Assembly: GCA_019693395.1 (NCBI GenBank)
Contig: JAAMXP010002000.1
Location: forward strand, 5,881-37,751
DNA length: 31,871 nt
Reading direction: 5' to 3'
Source of the DNA: Ettlia oleoabundans
Lineage: Eukaryota; Chlorophyta; Chlorophyceae; Chlamydomonadales
The notes under the pieces were generated by a model that saw only the letters and a list, made by a program, of their open reading frames with translations, was not told the DNA's origin and did no database searches. The translations under genes were made by a program, and so were the position numbers. Positions 21,779 to 31,871 of this stretch are shown here, piece after piece (position 1 is the first letter of the stretch; each line of letters begins with the position of its first letter).

Positions 21779-24700
21779 ATGCAAGCGACGGCTTGCAGCT
21801 GCCGTAATGCATTACAAACAGCGGCAGCCTGTGCCCGCTCGTTGCATATGGCAAGCGGTGCAGCAAGAGCAGGGCCCCTGCCGCGGCAATTGCCAGCTGC
21901 AGCGCGGCATCTAGGCCAAAGTGTTTTCCTGGGAGGGCAATGCGCGCAGCTGGCTGGCGGTGTGCGGCGGGTGCAGCAGCAGCACGCCGGCAGCAGAGGT
22001 TTTAGGACTTCAACCGTCACAATGGGGCTAAAAACGGGCATCGTGGGCCTGCCGAACGTCGGCAAGGTGCGTGTCAGGCGGGCGGCTGACCAGCCCCTTC
22101 TGCCGCCGCTCGTGCCTGCTGCCTGTGCCTGCTGCTGCCACTTCGACTTTAACGAGGGCACAACATTCCGCGACAGGCTCTTAAACCCGCTAGGTTTACT
22201 GGCACATCGTTCCTGTGCCATTCTTGGCAACCCACCAATACCCACTTTCACGACGTGATGCCAATGCGCCACCTACGTGCGTCACAACAGCAAGCACGCC
22301 CGCCGCTGGACGCATCTGTCGAAAGCTCGTCCCTTCCCTTTGTCCCTTTCATGCCTCCAAGCAACGCTCCATGCTCCTGCAGTCCACCATGTTCAACGCA
22401 TTGTGTGAGAACGGCAAGGCACAGGCAGCAAACTTTCCCTTCTGCACCATTGAGCCAAACGTGGGCATTGTGGCGGTGCCTGACCCGCGCCTGCAAGAGC
22501 TGAGGTGGGTGCTGGGGCGCCGGGGTGCTGCTATGCCTGCTGTATCAGCACATGTCTTGCTGTCATGCAATGTCCGTGTGTGTGGCTGCAGGGTTGTGTG
22601 TATGCACGCTTGGGGTGCATTTGCAGTAGCCATCATGGTCGGGTCGGTTTCTGGGGGCTGGGGAGCCAGGTGTGGATTGTGCTGCGTTGTATTACGTGAG
22701 TGTGGTGGGATGCAGGCTTGATGCCTGCTGTTGAGTGAAATTAGAACAAACCACTGGTTGCCTGCCCTCCCTTCGGCACTTGACGTCTGCCCTGCGCCTC
22801 TTACTTTTCCGCATCCTCAGCAAGATTTCCAAGAGTGAGAAGACGGTTCCCACAAGCGTGGAGTTTGTGGTGAGGCAAGGCGGGGGGTGGGCAAGCTTCC
22901 AAGCCACCTGTATGGGAGCTGGGATAGGAAGCGCAGCTACTTGTTTAGCGCAGCCAGTGGCAGGCCTACCAAACTAGCAGCCGTCCCAGCTAGGAGTGCA
23001 AGCTGCTGTGCAAGGAGGGAGCACTGCCCGGCTTCAGTCCAACCACAGGCTTATTGCCTGCGTGCGCCGCTTGTTACCCTCCCTGCCAGAGCACAAAACA
23101 CTATCCTACTGTATTGTCACACCCCTCTTTTGGTCCATCCTGACATAAGAGCGTGCCCACCTGCACATCTGCCTCATCGCCCCATTATTTGCAGGATATT
23201 GCTGGGTTGGTGAAGGGTGCCAGCAAGGGCGAGGGCCTGGGCAACCAGTTCCTTGCAAATATCCGGGAGTGCGACTCAATCGTGCAGGTGGGTGGACGGC
23301 TGGCTGGCTAGCTGGGCCTGCCTCATGCTCTGTTGTCTGCTGTCCTCGCACATCCCCACGCTGGTGCTACCCTCATTCCCTGTCTTCGTGCATGAGCAAT
23401 GCATTTTCTCATCACAGCCGGCCCCCACATTGTCAAAGACATTTCTTTCACACAAAATTCCCCACCGCCGCGCTCGGTTGGTGCCAGGTTGTGCGTTGCT
23501 TTGAGGATGGCGATGTGGTGCATGTGGCGGGCAAGGTGGACCCTGTGGAGGACACAGGTGAGCCTTTGACTTAAGGGCACCCAAGTTGCAAGGGCGACTC
23601 TGGCGCCACTAAGTGAAGGGGCTGTTCAGGCCAGCAGCCCCATGCAGTCCTGTACTGGGAAGGAGTGGTACAAACATGTAACTGGCCGGCAATGTTGTGG
23701 CAGAAAGGGCAGGCCAGGGCGGAAGGGCGGGCCAGGGAACTGGCATACTGGTAATGCTTGTCTTCTGCACTGACAGAAAGTTGTGGCTCACCTAGCGCTC
23801 TCGTTGCACTCCCTGCTACTTCACCATGCTAATGTTGTACTTCAATTCACCCGCATGTTGTACCGCAGACGTGATCAACTTTGAGCTGGCGTTGGCTGAC
23901 ATTTCGCAGATAGAGAAGCGGCTGGAGAGGCTGAAGAAAACAAAGGGTGGGCTCTTGTGCACAAGGGGTGACATGTAAATGCGCCAGCATCGACCCAGGG
24001 GGAGTAGGGGGTCCATCGCTGCTGGCTAGTGGCGATATGTCTTATCCAAAGGGTTGTCCATCTCATGTCGCAACCTATAGATGACTCTGCTTCCCCTTCC
24101 TCGGCACGCTCAGCACTATCTGACGCCCCTTTGCACGCGTGCTCTTGCCAGGCCAATTTTGTACTTGAATGCAGTTTACTCAGCCAGCTTTGTCTGACTG
24201 CAACACACGTCAACTTGCAACCTATCCGTCATGATACCATCACCCACAGGCAAGAGCGGTGAGGAGGCGAAGAGGAATGAGGTTGAGGCTGGGGCCCTGC
24301 AGCGCATCATGGATGCCCTGGAGCAGAACCGACCCGCACGCAGCGTGGCGCTTAGCGAGGAGGAGGCGGAGCTGGGTGCGTGGCTGGCTGGCTGGCTGGG
24401 TGATTGAGGTGGTCCTGGTGGGGGTGGGGGGGGATGGGGCGAGGTATTTGTGTCATAGACGTGTTGCATTTTGGAACCAAGCGGGGAGACGCGGCTGTGT
24501 GGTGGCACATTGTTTTTGTATTTGTTCGTTTTCCTTGCGCTTACTCGGATTTATCATGACTCAGCGACAGGGCATGGGGTTTGCACCCTCCTGCACTACA
24601 CCTTCTGCACTGACGCGTGTATGCCTGCCGACTGCTGCCTGACAGCGATTCTGTATCCCCGCTGTGATGCGTGTGTGTTGTGCAGTCAAGGGTCTGTGCC

Positions 24701-25921
24701 TGCTCACTGCCAAGCCCTTGGTGTATGCGGCCAACGTGGCCGAGGACGATCTGGCAGACCCCTCAGCCAACAAGCACGTGGCGGCCCTGAGGAAGAAAGC
24801 GGAGGAGGAGGGCAGCGGCGTGGTGGTGGTGTCAGCGCAGGTATGCTGACGGCTACGTATGGGTGTTGTCTTCTGTCGTGACAAAAAAAGGAAAATAATA
24901 ATAATAATAGTAATAATAATGTGGGCAGTTAAGGGCGGCGATGGTGGTGTGATGGTGGTAAACCGAAGGTTCACCAAGTCCCCAGCCTTTATGCCTGCTC
25001 ATCTAGGGTCTGGCGGCCTGCTGTGGCGGTTGAGCATCACGTCTTGAATCTGTGGTTCAACTCCATCTGCAGGAAGTGACCGCTGCTCTCCTGACTTCTC
25101 CCTGCAGGTGGAAGCTGAGTTGAATGAGCTGGACCGCGAGGAAGCCGCCGAGTACCTGGCGGGACTGGGTGTGGAGGAGGGCGGCCTCAAGAGCCTCATC
25201 AGGTGGGTGGTTGGGTGGGAGGAGATGGGTAGGGACCTTTGCCACTTTGGTGTGTGGGTTGATGAGGCGTGGTCTGGGACTTTATACAGTCTGTCTACTT
25301 TTCTGTCTTCCTTTCAGTCTCTGTTGTCAGGTGTACTCTGTTATGGCGCCCGTCCCCGCCCCTGCTGTATTGGCACTACCCTGCCCCTGCTATCACTCTC
25401 TTACTGTGCCCTCATTCATCCACCCATACCTGCAGGGCCACGTACAAGCAGCTGGGCCTGCTGACTTACTTCACCACCGGGGAGAAGGAGACGCGTGCCT
25501 GGACTATCCGGGAGGGGTTCACTGCACCCCAGGCAGCAGGCGTGATTCACACAGGTGGCTGGAACCAGGCTGTTCAAACAGGCTCTGCCTCAGCTTGCAC
25601 GTTGCTTGGTGCTGTGGCTGTAGAATTATCTGTGCCCGTGGCTGCTGTTTGGCTGTTGGCAGTGGCTATGCTCCGTGGGACTGCCTCCGGCTCCTGCAGG
25701 CACCGAGCCCTGTGACCTTCCTCCCACCCTGCCCTTCTTGCCTGCTTCCCACCTCTGCAGACTTTGAGAAGGGCTTCATCCGTGCAGAGACCGTGGCCTA
25801 CGATGACTTTGTGGCGGCAGGCGGTTTTGGTGCCTCCAAGGAGAAGGGGCTGCTGCGGCTGGAGGGCAAGGAGTATGTGGTGAAGGAGGGGGACATCATG
25901 CTGTTCAGGTTCAGCGTCTGA
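21779..25921 (+). CDS. Organelle-type YchF/OLA1 Obg-like ATPase
   Basis: P-loop NTPase of the YchF family, which binds ribosomes and prefers ATP to GTP. Exons: 21779-22066, 22383-22504, 22821-22869, 23195-23287, 23488-23557, 23869-23946, 24250-24375, 24686-24840, 25108-25202, 25436-25554, 25761-25921 (1,356 nt, 451 residues). The first 81 residues form a basic Ala/Arg/Gln-rich presequence ending RGFRTSTVT, followed by the true family start [15 protein letters not shown]. Motifs: G1 GLPNVGKST (an intron falls between K and S), switch [11 protein letters not shown]3 [19 protein letters not shown], the YchF-specific G4 NVAE (in place of NKxD), and the C-terminal TGS domain (about 359-449: [19 protein letters not shown] to [14 protein letters not shown]). 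The bacterial-like core plus presequence suggests the plastid or mitochondrial paralogue rather than cytosolic OLA1. The first ATG at 21779 is chosen because it yields the presequence; starting at residue 82 would give a cytosolic form. Confidence 0.95.
24894..24920. repeat. AAT trinucleotide microsatellite in YchF intron
   Basis: Nine AAT-type units with one A-to-G interruption, in the intron that starts at 24841. It stands out as AT-only sequence in a GC-rich gene. Confidence 0.85.
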
Positions 25922-26619
25922 CCAAACTGGCTCATCAAGGCTCGGCCAAGTTCACTGCTTGAGGATGCATGGCGTGAGATCAGCATGCAACAATTTTACG
26001 AACGCAATTGTCTCAACGCTGTGGCTTATGCACTGTATTTGGTTGATTCACCAACCATGTTGCGCCTCCATTATCTTGCCATCATGTGTATTGCTCAACA
26101 TTGTGGCCTGACTGCTCTGTCATTGACAGTGTGCTAGTTATTGCATTGTATCCGTTCAGCATTTAACTTTACTTGGTCCGCAAATTAATGCTGAAAGAAA
26201 AATTCATTTGCCATTCTTCAGAAGAATCAGGGTGGTCACTGGGATGATTCTTGACGACACATCATTCAACAATGGCTTAGAACTAAAATCAGTTGGACAA
26301 GATGGCTGCAACAGGCTCGAGAGATGCTTCGCAAGCAACAGTGACGTGGAGTGGAGGTGCACAGGCTGGGGATGTGTGCTGCATCTGCCGCGGTCAAATA
26401 TTGAGTGACTTCCCTAACTACCAGTTTGTGCAGCGCACAGGCCGCCAATGAACAGCTGCTCCAGCTGCTTGCTCCCTCCAACACAGTAAGAGGTATGGCA
26501 GGCCAAGCTCCTGCACGCCGCCAAGCCACAGACCGCTGAACAAGTGGGTAACACTGCTAGTCAAAGCAGTAGTGCTCCGCGACCGCCGCTTGCGGCTTCC
26601 CTCTTGCACTTCACGCTGC
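25922..26619. other. Convergent 3' intergenic region, AT-richer
   Basis: Space between the stop of the plus-strand YchF gene and the stop of the minus-strand TMEM97-like gene. Base composition is visibly richer in A and T from about 25970 to 26310, as in 3' UTRs. I find no TGTAA for either gene and no coding exon. Confidence 0.5.
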
Positions 26620-27961
26620 CTACTGGCGTTTGTCCTTGGTGCTGCTTCCTGACGGGCCGAAGGGCTGCGGGGTTGCTGCCATGTGCAGTGCCAGCAGCAG
26701 CGGTACAATCAGGTACGGCATATAGAAGGAAGTGACCACAGCTGCTTGGTAGCCGTCGGCTGCAGGCATTGAGGAAAGAGGGGCAGGCAAGCAGCTTATG
26801 GAGCGCTCTGGCCGGCGGGTGGTGCGGGAATGGAGTCAAGGTTTGCAAAGAGTTGATATGTGACATGCAGTTGGGGGAAAAGATGGGAGTTGCCGTGGTC
26901 ACGTGTGCAGCAGTAAACCCCCTGTGTAGATTGAAGCATCGTTTTGTGGGAAGACGAGTGCGCCCAAGCAGCCGGCCACTCACCCGTGTGCAGTGCAAGC
27001 TCAGACAGGATGGGCAGCATGGTGGCCGTCACAAAGCTGCCGTACAGGATGGCTGGAATGCGAATCCAGTTACGCTTGGCTGCAGGATCAGGATGAGGGA
27101 AAGAAAAAAAGAACACACACGCTGTGCACTGTTGGCCAACGTGCGAGTGTGGGGGCACCTTCACACAGGGGCGAGCAACCCCAGCCAAGCCAGCTGCCCA
27201 GCCAAGCTGCATTCGTCTGCCGGGCCGTCCTACCGACCTAGAAATGCGTAGCTTGCCACGAAAAAGAAGGGCAGTTGCAGCACCAGCTCAGACATCACCA
27301 AGGACTTGAACCAGGTGGGCACACCCATCATCTGCGAGCGGCACATATTGGAGGCATTCACAAAAGCCAGGTGGTCGACACACTGGTGACATTATTACCA
27401 CCTTCCACCTTCCAGAGATGGAGGCAAGATGCGCCATCATTGACTGTTATCAAGTTAAGGATGGGATGACGAGCGCGGCAGCAACAGGGCACAAGCCGGG
27501 AAGCCAGAACCCAGGTAGCAAAGCAACCAGCAACATCGCATTCAGCAGCCAGCTGGGGATTTGTTCAGAACAGCCAGCAGGTCAGGCAGCCAGTGATCTC
27601 ACCAGGGGGTCCTTGTGCGTCTTGAAGTACCAGTCCTGCAAGTCCTTTGCAGCTTGGGGGTACCATGCTGCCGGCAGCACTGCAGGAAGTGCAAGCGGGT
27701 GGGTCATTGCGCTGCAACCGCTTCAACAGAACCAACATGTGCAACAATGGCAGAGTATGCCCCTGCTGAGTTATTGCTGCAGCTTAAGGATACGGAGGAG
27801 GAAAAATTCTGACCTGCACCATAGCGTTGGGCGATTGTACGCATTAGGGGGTGTCTGTCAGGCTGCCCATGTCACTCACCTGCCTGGCTGTCCACAAACA
27901 GTGTGATGGGGATGTGGCTGAGGAAGAACACGAGATAGAGGTAGTAGAGTGCCGCATTCAT
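26620..27961 (-). CDS. TMEM97/sigma-2-receptor-like EXPERA-domain membrane protein
   Basis: Four-span endoplasmic-reticulum or endolysosomal membrane protein of the EXPERA superfamily; animal members take part in sterol handling. Exons (gene order): 27880-27961, 27603-27679, 27238-27331, 26984-27079, 26620-26759. All are GT-AG with matching phases, giving 162 residues, close to animal TMEM97 (about 176). Motifs: SHIPITLFVDSQA, LPAAWYPQAAKDLQDWY, THKDPL, PTWFKSLVMSELVLQLPFFF, NWIRIPAILYGSFVTATMLP, YMPYLIVPLLLALHM, and a basic tail ending KDKRQ. Asp24, Asp51 and Glu68 sit where human TMEM97 has Asp29, Asp56 and Glu73, each offset by five, so the ligand-pocket acids appear conserved. The short C-terminal Lys/Arg tail could be an ER-retrieval signal (inference). 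The ATG at 27961 directly follows an acceptor-like TTTTTGCTCACAG, so a 5' UTR intron or an extra upstream exon is possible. Confidence 0.93.
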
Positions 27962-28512
27962 GCTGTGAGCAAAAACAATTAGCAGAAAATAGTCAAGAGG
28001 GAGATGGGTGGGGTGAGTTTGGGAGATGATTAGCAGCGGCGGCGATAGCAGCGGCGCCAGCCACGACGGCCTTGCCAGCGAGCAACCCCAGCAACCTAAG
28101 GTCCCTACTGGTTGGATAGGCCGAAAAGTCACTTCCAGGGCTTACTTGCATCAATACCATGCGAACAACGGACAGATGCGCGCACTCAGAGGGCTCGCTA
28201 CCCACCTGCCGAGCTGTTTCCGGCACTTCGTGTAGGTACTTACCCGCAGCTGCGCCGCTTCTGCGCCGAGTTGTAAAAAAAGGGATTCCACAGCATCTGG
28301 AGGAGGCACAGGCAGCTTGGCAATACACTCCAGATGCCATATGTACAGCCCTCGTCCACCTCTTCTCACAAGTTGCAACACCTCAATCACCATTGTCCTC
28401 ATAAATGCGCTACTTGCTGGTAGGTGTGACAGATGCAGCACACGTTCTCATATGCTGCTGCGCATGAGTTACGGCATTGCAGTTACGAGCCTTCCTCCCT
28501 TTGCCCCTTAAA

Positions 28513-28585
<73 letters not shown>

Positions 28586-29004
28586 CGGCATGCATTAGTA
28601 GTGTTGAGCGGGGTGATGCCCACCCAGTTTGCACCTGATGCCTCACGATTGCTGCCACGTGACGACAGATGTCTGCGTGCTTGCAGCTCTCGCGGACATT
28701 CACAAATTATTCGGTTTTAACATATAATGTGTTGGCCTTGTTCTCAGCCGGGAGTTGTTGGCCTTAGTCATTGAAAAATTTGTTAAGCATGGAATGTCCC
28801 CACAAAGGCAGGCCAGCACAATGCCGCCGTGCCGCCCCAGCGTGCTCAGCAGGGGCGCCCTGCTAGGCGAACCCAGGTGATGGCTGCATACGCCTCGCAT
28901 CTTTGCCACATATCTCTTCCCTGGCATGTTCATCCATTGCGTCAAGTCGCACTTCCGTCGTTGTTGCTGCAAAAGTCCTGCGTGTCACTGGTGCTAGCCT
29001 CGCC
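27962..29004. promoter_or_regulatory. Divergent promoter region of TMEM97-like and ankyrin genes
   Basis: About 1 kb between two genes transcribed away from each other. It holds a long tetranucleotide microsatellite (listed separately) and possibly a 5' UTR intron of the TMEM97-like gene. The open frames on both strands have no family resemblance, and one minus-strand frame is only the translated microsatellite. Confidence 0.5.
28514..28586. repeat. (CCTG)n tetranucleotide microsatellite, about 18 copies
   Basis: Uninterrupted CCTG/TGCC repeat of 73 bases in the divergent promoter region. Such a tract is likely to vary in length between strains and is also a common site of assembly error. 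Confidence 0.97.
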
Positions 29005-30820
29005 ATGGCGGACGCTCAGTCCCTCGTAGTGCAGCGAGCGGCGCTGCAGCGCAACCTCGACGCGCTGCAGGAGGCGCTGAGCCAGCCCAACCCAGCCCAG
29101 GCATATGCTGGCGTCACAGCCCTTCATGCCGCTGCACTGGCAGGTTGGCCCGAAGCGGTGCCTCTGCTGCTGGAAGCTGGTGCGCCTGGTAGGATGGGGG
29201 TTCTGCGGGGTTCGTATAAATGATAAATGGTGGCCTTGCAGGAGGTTTCAGTTTTCAGGTAGCAGAATCACTGCTGGTGTAATGCCCACATAGCCTCTTT
29301 GACCGCCTGCAGCTTGCATCCACCTCATCAACTGCTGTGGCATTGACATGCAGCATATCTGATTAATTCACGTCTAGACATCCCTGATTTCCAGTATTAC
29401 GACAAACATAAGGTCACAGAGCAATTTGGGCCGCTTGAGTTAACATTGAAGCAGTACAATGCGCTGCTGCCAGCCCAAAACCGCAAGACTGCACTGGAAG
29501 TGGCTGTGGCCTGCGGCTCAGTGCATGCAGCGCGCCAGCTGATAGCAGCATAACATAACACATTCATACCACTCTGCATTGCTCTGCTTGTGCATTGCAC
29601 CTACCCCAAAGAACAGGAACGGCCTGCAGGCCTGCAACATGTTCCTGTGCAGCAGTTTCACGAGTTCAAAATGTTGGTGTGTGTGTGTGTGAATTTGAGC
29701 CTGTGCATCGTAAGCCCCCTGACAGCCCAGTCCAAATGCCATTTGAATTATTCATGCTCACCGCTTGATGGCAGTTGTCTGCACTCTAACTTCCCAATTT
29801 GGTTTGCTTGTCAGTTGGATTATTTCGTTCCTAGAGAGTTTGACTTCCTATCGCTTTAATCTGACCTAAACTTAGTTTACTCCCGCCCCTCTGCTACATG
29901 CAGGTGCTGGAGGCCGCAGAAGAGGACGCGTATGATTACGGCGCCGATGTTGCCATTGAGCATGCAAAACTGGCGTTTGCCATGAGGCATGATCAGGAGC
30001 TGCGCCTTATGGAGTTGTTGGTGGCTGCGGGTTACAGCCCAACCACCTTCCGCAACATCACGGTTCCCAACCATTCCATGGGAAAAAACAACAACAAGAA
30101 GATGATGTTCTACCCACCCTCACACCCGCATTGGGTTGCAGCTTGGGAGCTGGAGACAGGTGGAAGGTAAGTGAGCATGATAGGAGTTAGAGATGCAACC
30201 AACCGGAAACTTCCAGGCATGCCTGGGAACCAGTCAGATGCTTTGATCATTCATTTCGTGCTTTGTGTGCCCTTGCCTGGCAGATGTGAGCCAAGTGTGG
30301 GTATTTGTTTTGTGTTTGGAAGTGGTACATGTGGCGGGGGACAAGTCAGAGGGCTTCTTGCAACAGCAAGAAAACAGAGCGTCAACACTCGCAGCTTGTG
30401 GCTCCCATCCCTTGCAGGTGGCTGTGGCGAGCCGCTCTGCATGAGCCCTGGTCCCCAGCCACCCACTCAAAATTCCCTCCGGACTTCCGCGCTGCAACAC
30501 ACACTCTGCTGCTGGCAGCCCATCGCGCTGCTGCTCCTGCTGCTGCTCCTGCTGGTGTGCAGCGCCACTCCACATCCACCGGCAGACACAGGAACAGCAG
30601 GGCCAGGCGTGACACCAGCAGTCGTGGTGCTAAAATACCTCCCACTAGGGCCCAGGACGGGCCAGGCCAATTGAGCCAGTTGCCTGCTGAGGTGCTGCTG
30701 CGGATGGTGCAGCTGGCCGCCTACCCGCTGTCAGCCTGGTATCCGCAAACACGTGGCTGCTGGTTTACACATGAGCTGGCACGATCTAACGACTACGACG
30801 ACGAAAGACTTTGGTATTGA
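29005..30820 (+). CDS. Ankyrin-repeat protein with F-box-like C-terminal segment
   Basis: Probable adaptor protein. Exons: 29005-29188, 29354-29520, 29904-30166, 30418-30820 (1,017 nt, 338 residues). An ankyrin repeat lies at about residues 36-61 (GVTALHAAALAGWPEAVPLL), with a second, degenerate one near 104-117 (NRKTALEVAVACG). A middle segment, VLEAAEEDAYDYGADVAI then MRHDQELRLMELLVAAGYSP, may be another diverged repeat. The C-terminal exon has WSPATHSKFPPDFRAATHTL and, after an Ala/Arg-rich linker, LPAEVLLRMVQLAAYPLSAW (about 293-312), which resembles the F-box-like helix at the end of many algal ankyrin proteins. A ubiquitin-ligase adaptor role is inference. The exon 2 donor (TCA|GTGCAT) is weak: in frame the exon runs on 10 residues to a TAA at 29551, so a short read-through form is possible. 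The following intron contains a GT dinucleotide run near 29676-29691. Confidence 0.8.
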
Positions 30821-31109
30821 GAGTTGAGTCAGCGGCTGGTTCCACAAACAGTAACAGTGCTACAAGCAAGACTCTTATCACATGACCGCACCTGCAGTGC
30901 ATCTCAAGAGCTTTGCAGCAGTGTGCAGCAGGCCTTACTGCCATCACCCACTCGGAACTCACGAGCAAGAGCAGCATGTTGGTCAACCAGCCTTGTAGTG
31001 ATTACTACTGCGTTTCTCCTTGCCACTCCCTGTATTTCACCCCTGATCAATTCGCGCCGACGATCCATCGGGGGTGCAATTTGCAAGACATACTGCAATC
31101 TGACAGGAC

Positions 31110-31114
31110 TTACA
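31110..31114 (-). terminator. TGTAA polyadenylation signal of the ICMT-like gene
   Basis: The minus strand reads TGTAA (TTACA on the plus strand) 120 bases beyond the proposed stop codon at 31234. Spacing and motif fit chlorophyte 3' ends. Confidence 0.55.
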
Positions 31115-31175
31115 AGTTCACTGTGCTTTGGCTGTTGCTGCAATGTGATCCTAGCCCCCCGAACTCGCCCAGTAG

Positions 31176-31180
31176 TGTAA
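31176..31180 (+). terminator. Possible TGTAA polyadenylation signal of the ankyrin gene
   Basis: TGTAA on the plus strand, about 355 bases beyond the ankyrin stop and 66 bases past the opposing signal. The distance is long but acceptable for algal 3' UTRs. If it is used, the two converging transcripts overlap. Confidence 0.4.
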
Positions 31181-31233
31181 CCTAGTAGGCAAGAGAGGGC
31201 AGCCAGAGGACGCCATGGCTGCATGCAAACTAC

Positions 31234-31791
31234 TCACACAGCTGCTTCATTGCCCCACAGTGCCGATAGGCGTGGCAGCAAGCGCCCTGTCCTGATGCGG
31301 TACTGCTGATACTGCTCCCCAAATCTTTCTTCCAGAATATTTTCCTCAATGCGGGTTCTGACGCCATAGTAAGCCAAGCAGGCCACCCACAGGAAAGCCG
31401 CAGCGACAGGGCTGCCCAGGCTGCATGGGGCAGAAAGCGAGATGAAACGGAGCCATGACGTTGCGCCTCTGTGCCGTTTTGAAGCAAGGGGTCAGCGCAA
31501 ACTGCTCTGATGTTTCGTTGACTGCCCAACAGGCAAGAATGCGGAAGCATGTACCCCGCTGGTGCGTTGCCTGCAAGACGGAGCAGCGCCCGATCCAGGC
31601 AGCGCAGTTACCATGCACGTGCCTCCCATAATCACACCCTTGCACGCTGCAGCCCCAAATGGCTGCTCCCTGCCCCACCTGAGGCAGTGGCCCACAAAAA
31701 GCATCATGTAGGAGGTGTAGAGCGGGTGCTGCACCCAAGCGTAGCACCCGGTGGTCACCAGGCGCTCGGGAGCTACCAAGCGGTTGAAGTC
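31234..31791 (-). CDS. Isoprenylcysteine carboxyl methyltransferase (ICMT/PEMT)-like membrane enzyme, C-terminal part
   Basis: Membrane methyltransferase of the ICMT/phospholipid-methyltransferase superfamily, which uses S-adenosylmethionine. Two exons are seen (31679-31791 and 31234-31420, joined 2+1). The upstream exons lie beyond the right edge, since a good acceptor (GTGATGCAG) precedes 31791. Motifs: LVTTGCYAWVQHPLYTSYMM, equivalent to the family 'G.Y...RHP.Y.G' SAM-binding segment (Gln replaces the usual Arg before His); a membrane span (LGSPVAAAFLWVACLAYYGV); and RIEENILEERFGEQYQQY then TGRLLPRL, equivalent to the conserved 'EE..L...FG..Y..Y...T.R.LP' cytosolic end. The stop is TGA at 31234-31236. 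A strong donor-like GTGAGT overlaps it, so a further 3' exon cannot be excluded. The substrate (prenylated protein or lipid) cannot be told from this part. Confidence 0.85.
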
Positions 31792-31871
31792 CTGCATCAC
31801 CAGTAAAATTTGTGTGTACATGTGTGTGCTATGGGGTGCGGTGGGTGGTCGTTGTGTGTATGGGGGGGGGT

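Larger units (their letters stand above)
30821..31233. other. Convergent 3' intergenic region with opposing polyadenylation motifs
   Basis: This space lies between the stop codons of two converging genes. A TGTAA on each strand suggests that the 3' ends of the two transcripts overlap by some tens of bases. No coding exon is seen. Confidence 0.5.

Noticed and set aside
28410..28703. Minus-strand frame with a GRQA repeat
   Set aside because: Direct translation of the CCTG microsatellite; no coding evidence around it.
29554..29903. Possible extra ankyrin exon in the third intron
   Set aside because: No frame links by phase to both sides; the stretch is T-rich and contains a GT run, as expected of an intron.
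1..31871. Mobile elements, CRISPR arrays, tRNA or rRNA genes, viral genes
   Set aside because: I looked for transposase, reverse transcriptase, terminal repeats, regularly spaced repeats and tRNA-like arms and saw none. A covariance-model and repeat-library search could still find small or decayed ones.

Overview
The window is nuclear DNA from a green alga, probably a chlorophyte of the trebouxiophyte or chlorophyte type. The evidence is GC-rich, intron-dense genes with short exons, acceptors that are almost always TGCAG-like, GT(A/G)AG-type donors, a TGTAA polyadenylation motif behind two or three genes, presequences on organelle-type proteins, and plant-type families (VAL-type B3, ATX-type trithorax, CAX exchanger, plastid split-barrel protein). 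I see no bacterial operons, tRNA or rRNA genes, CRISPR arrays or transposons. Exon models were built by hand from protein-family motifs plus splice phase. The four models that are complete in the window close in frame from start to stop, as do the plastid protein and split-barrel models.

Layout: (1) 1-3037, minus: N-terminal half of a CAX-type Ca2+/H+ exchanger, running off the left edge. (2) 4149-4989, minus: a small presequence-bearing membrane protein of unknown function. (3) about 5221-7633, plus: a VAL/HSI2-like B3 DNA-binding protein. (4) 8013-9456, minus: a plastid-type FMN-binding split-barrel (pyridoxamine-phosphate-oxidase-like) protein with a DUF2470/HugZ-like C-terminus. (5) 10338-21196, plus: a 27-exon ATX/trithorax-type histone H3K4 methyltransferase of about 1,694 residues (Tudor-like, AP2-like, PWWP, FYRN, FYRC, PHD, extended PHD, SET, post-SET). 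(6) 21779-25921, plus: an organelle-type YchF/OLA1 ATPase in 11 exons. (7) 26620-27961, minus: a TMEM97/sigma-2-receptor-like EXPERA membrane protein. (8) 29005-30820, plus: an ankyrin-repeat protein with an F-box-like C-terminal segment. (9) 31234-31791, minus: the C-terminal part of an isoprenylcysteine carboxyl methyltransferase-like membrane enzyme, running off the right edge.

The genes do not form one pathway, as is usual in a eukaryotic chromosome. The point of most interest is the trithorax gene. Its domain set joins the ATX core (PWWP-FYR-PHD-ePHD-SET) to an N-terminal Tudor-like fold and to a probable divergent AP2-like DNA-binding domain split by an intron. It also has two GC-AG introns flanking the FYRC region, a stop-free 171-nt intron that could be retained, and a promoter shared head-to-head with a plastid gene and holding a 26-bp near-perfect palindrome. 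A VAL-type B3 gene, whose land-plant relatives act in the opposing Polycomb pathway, lies 2.7 kb upstream of it.
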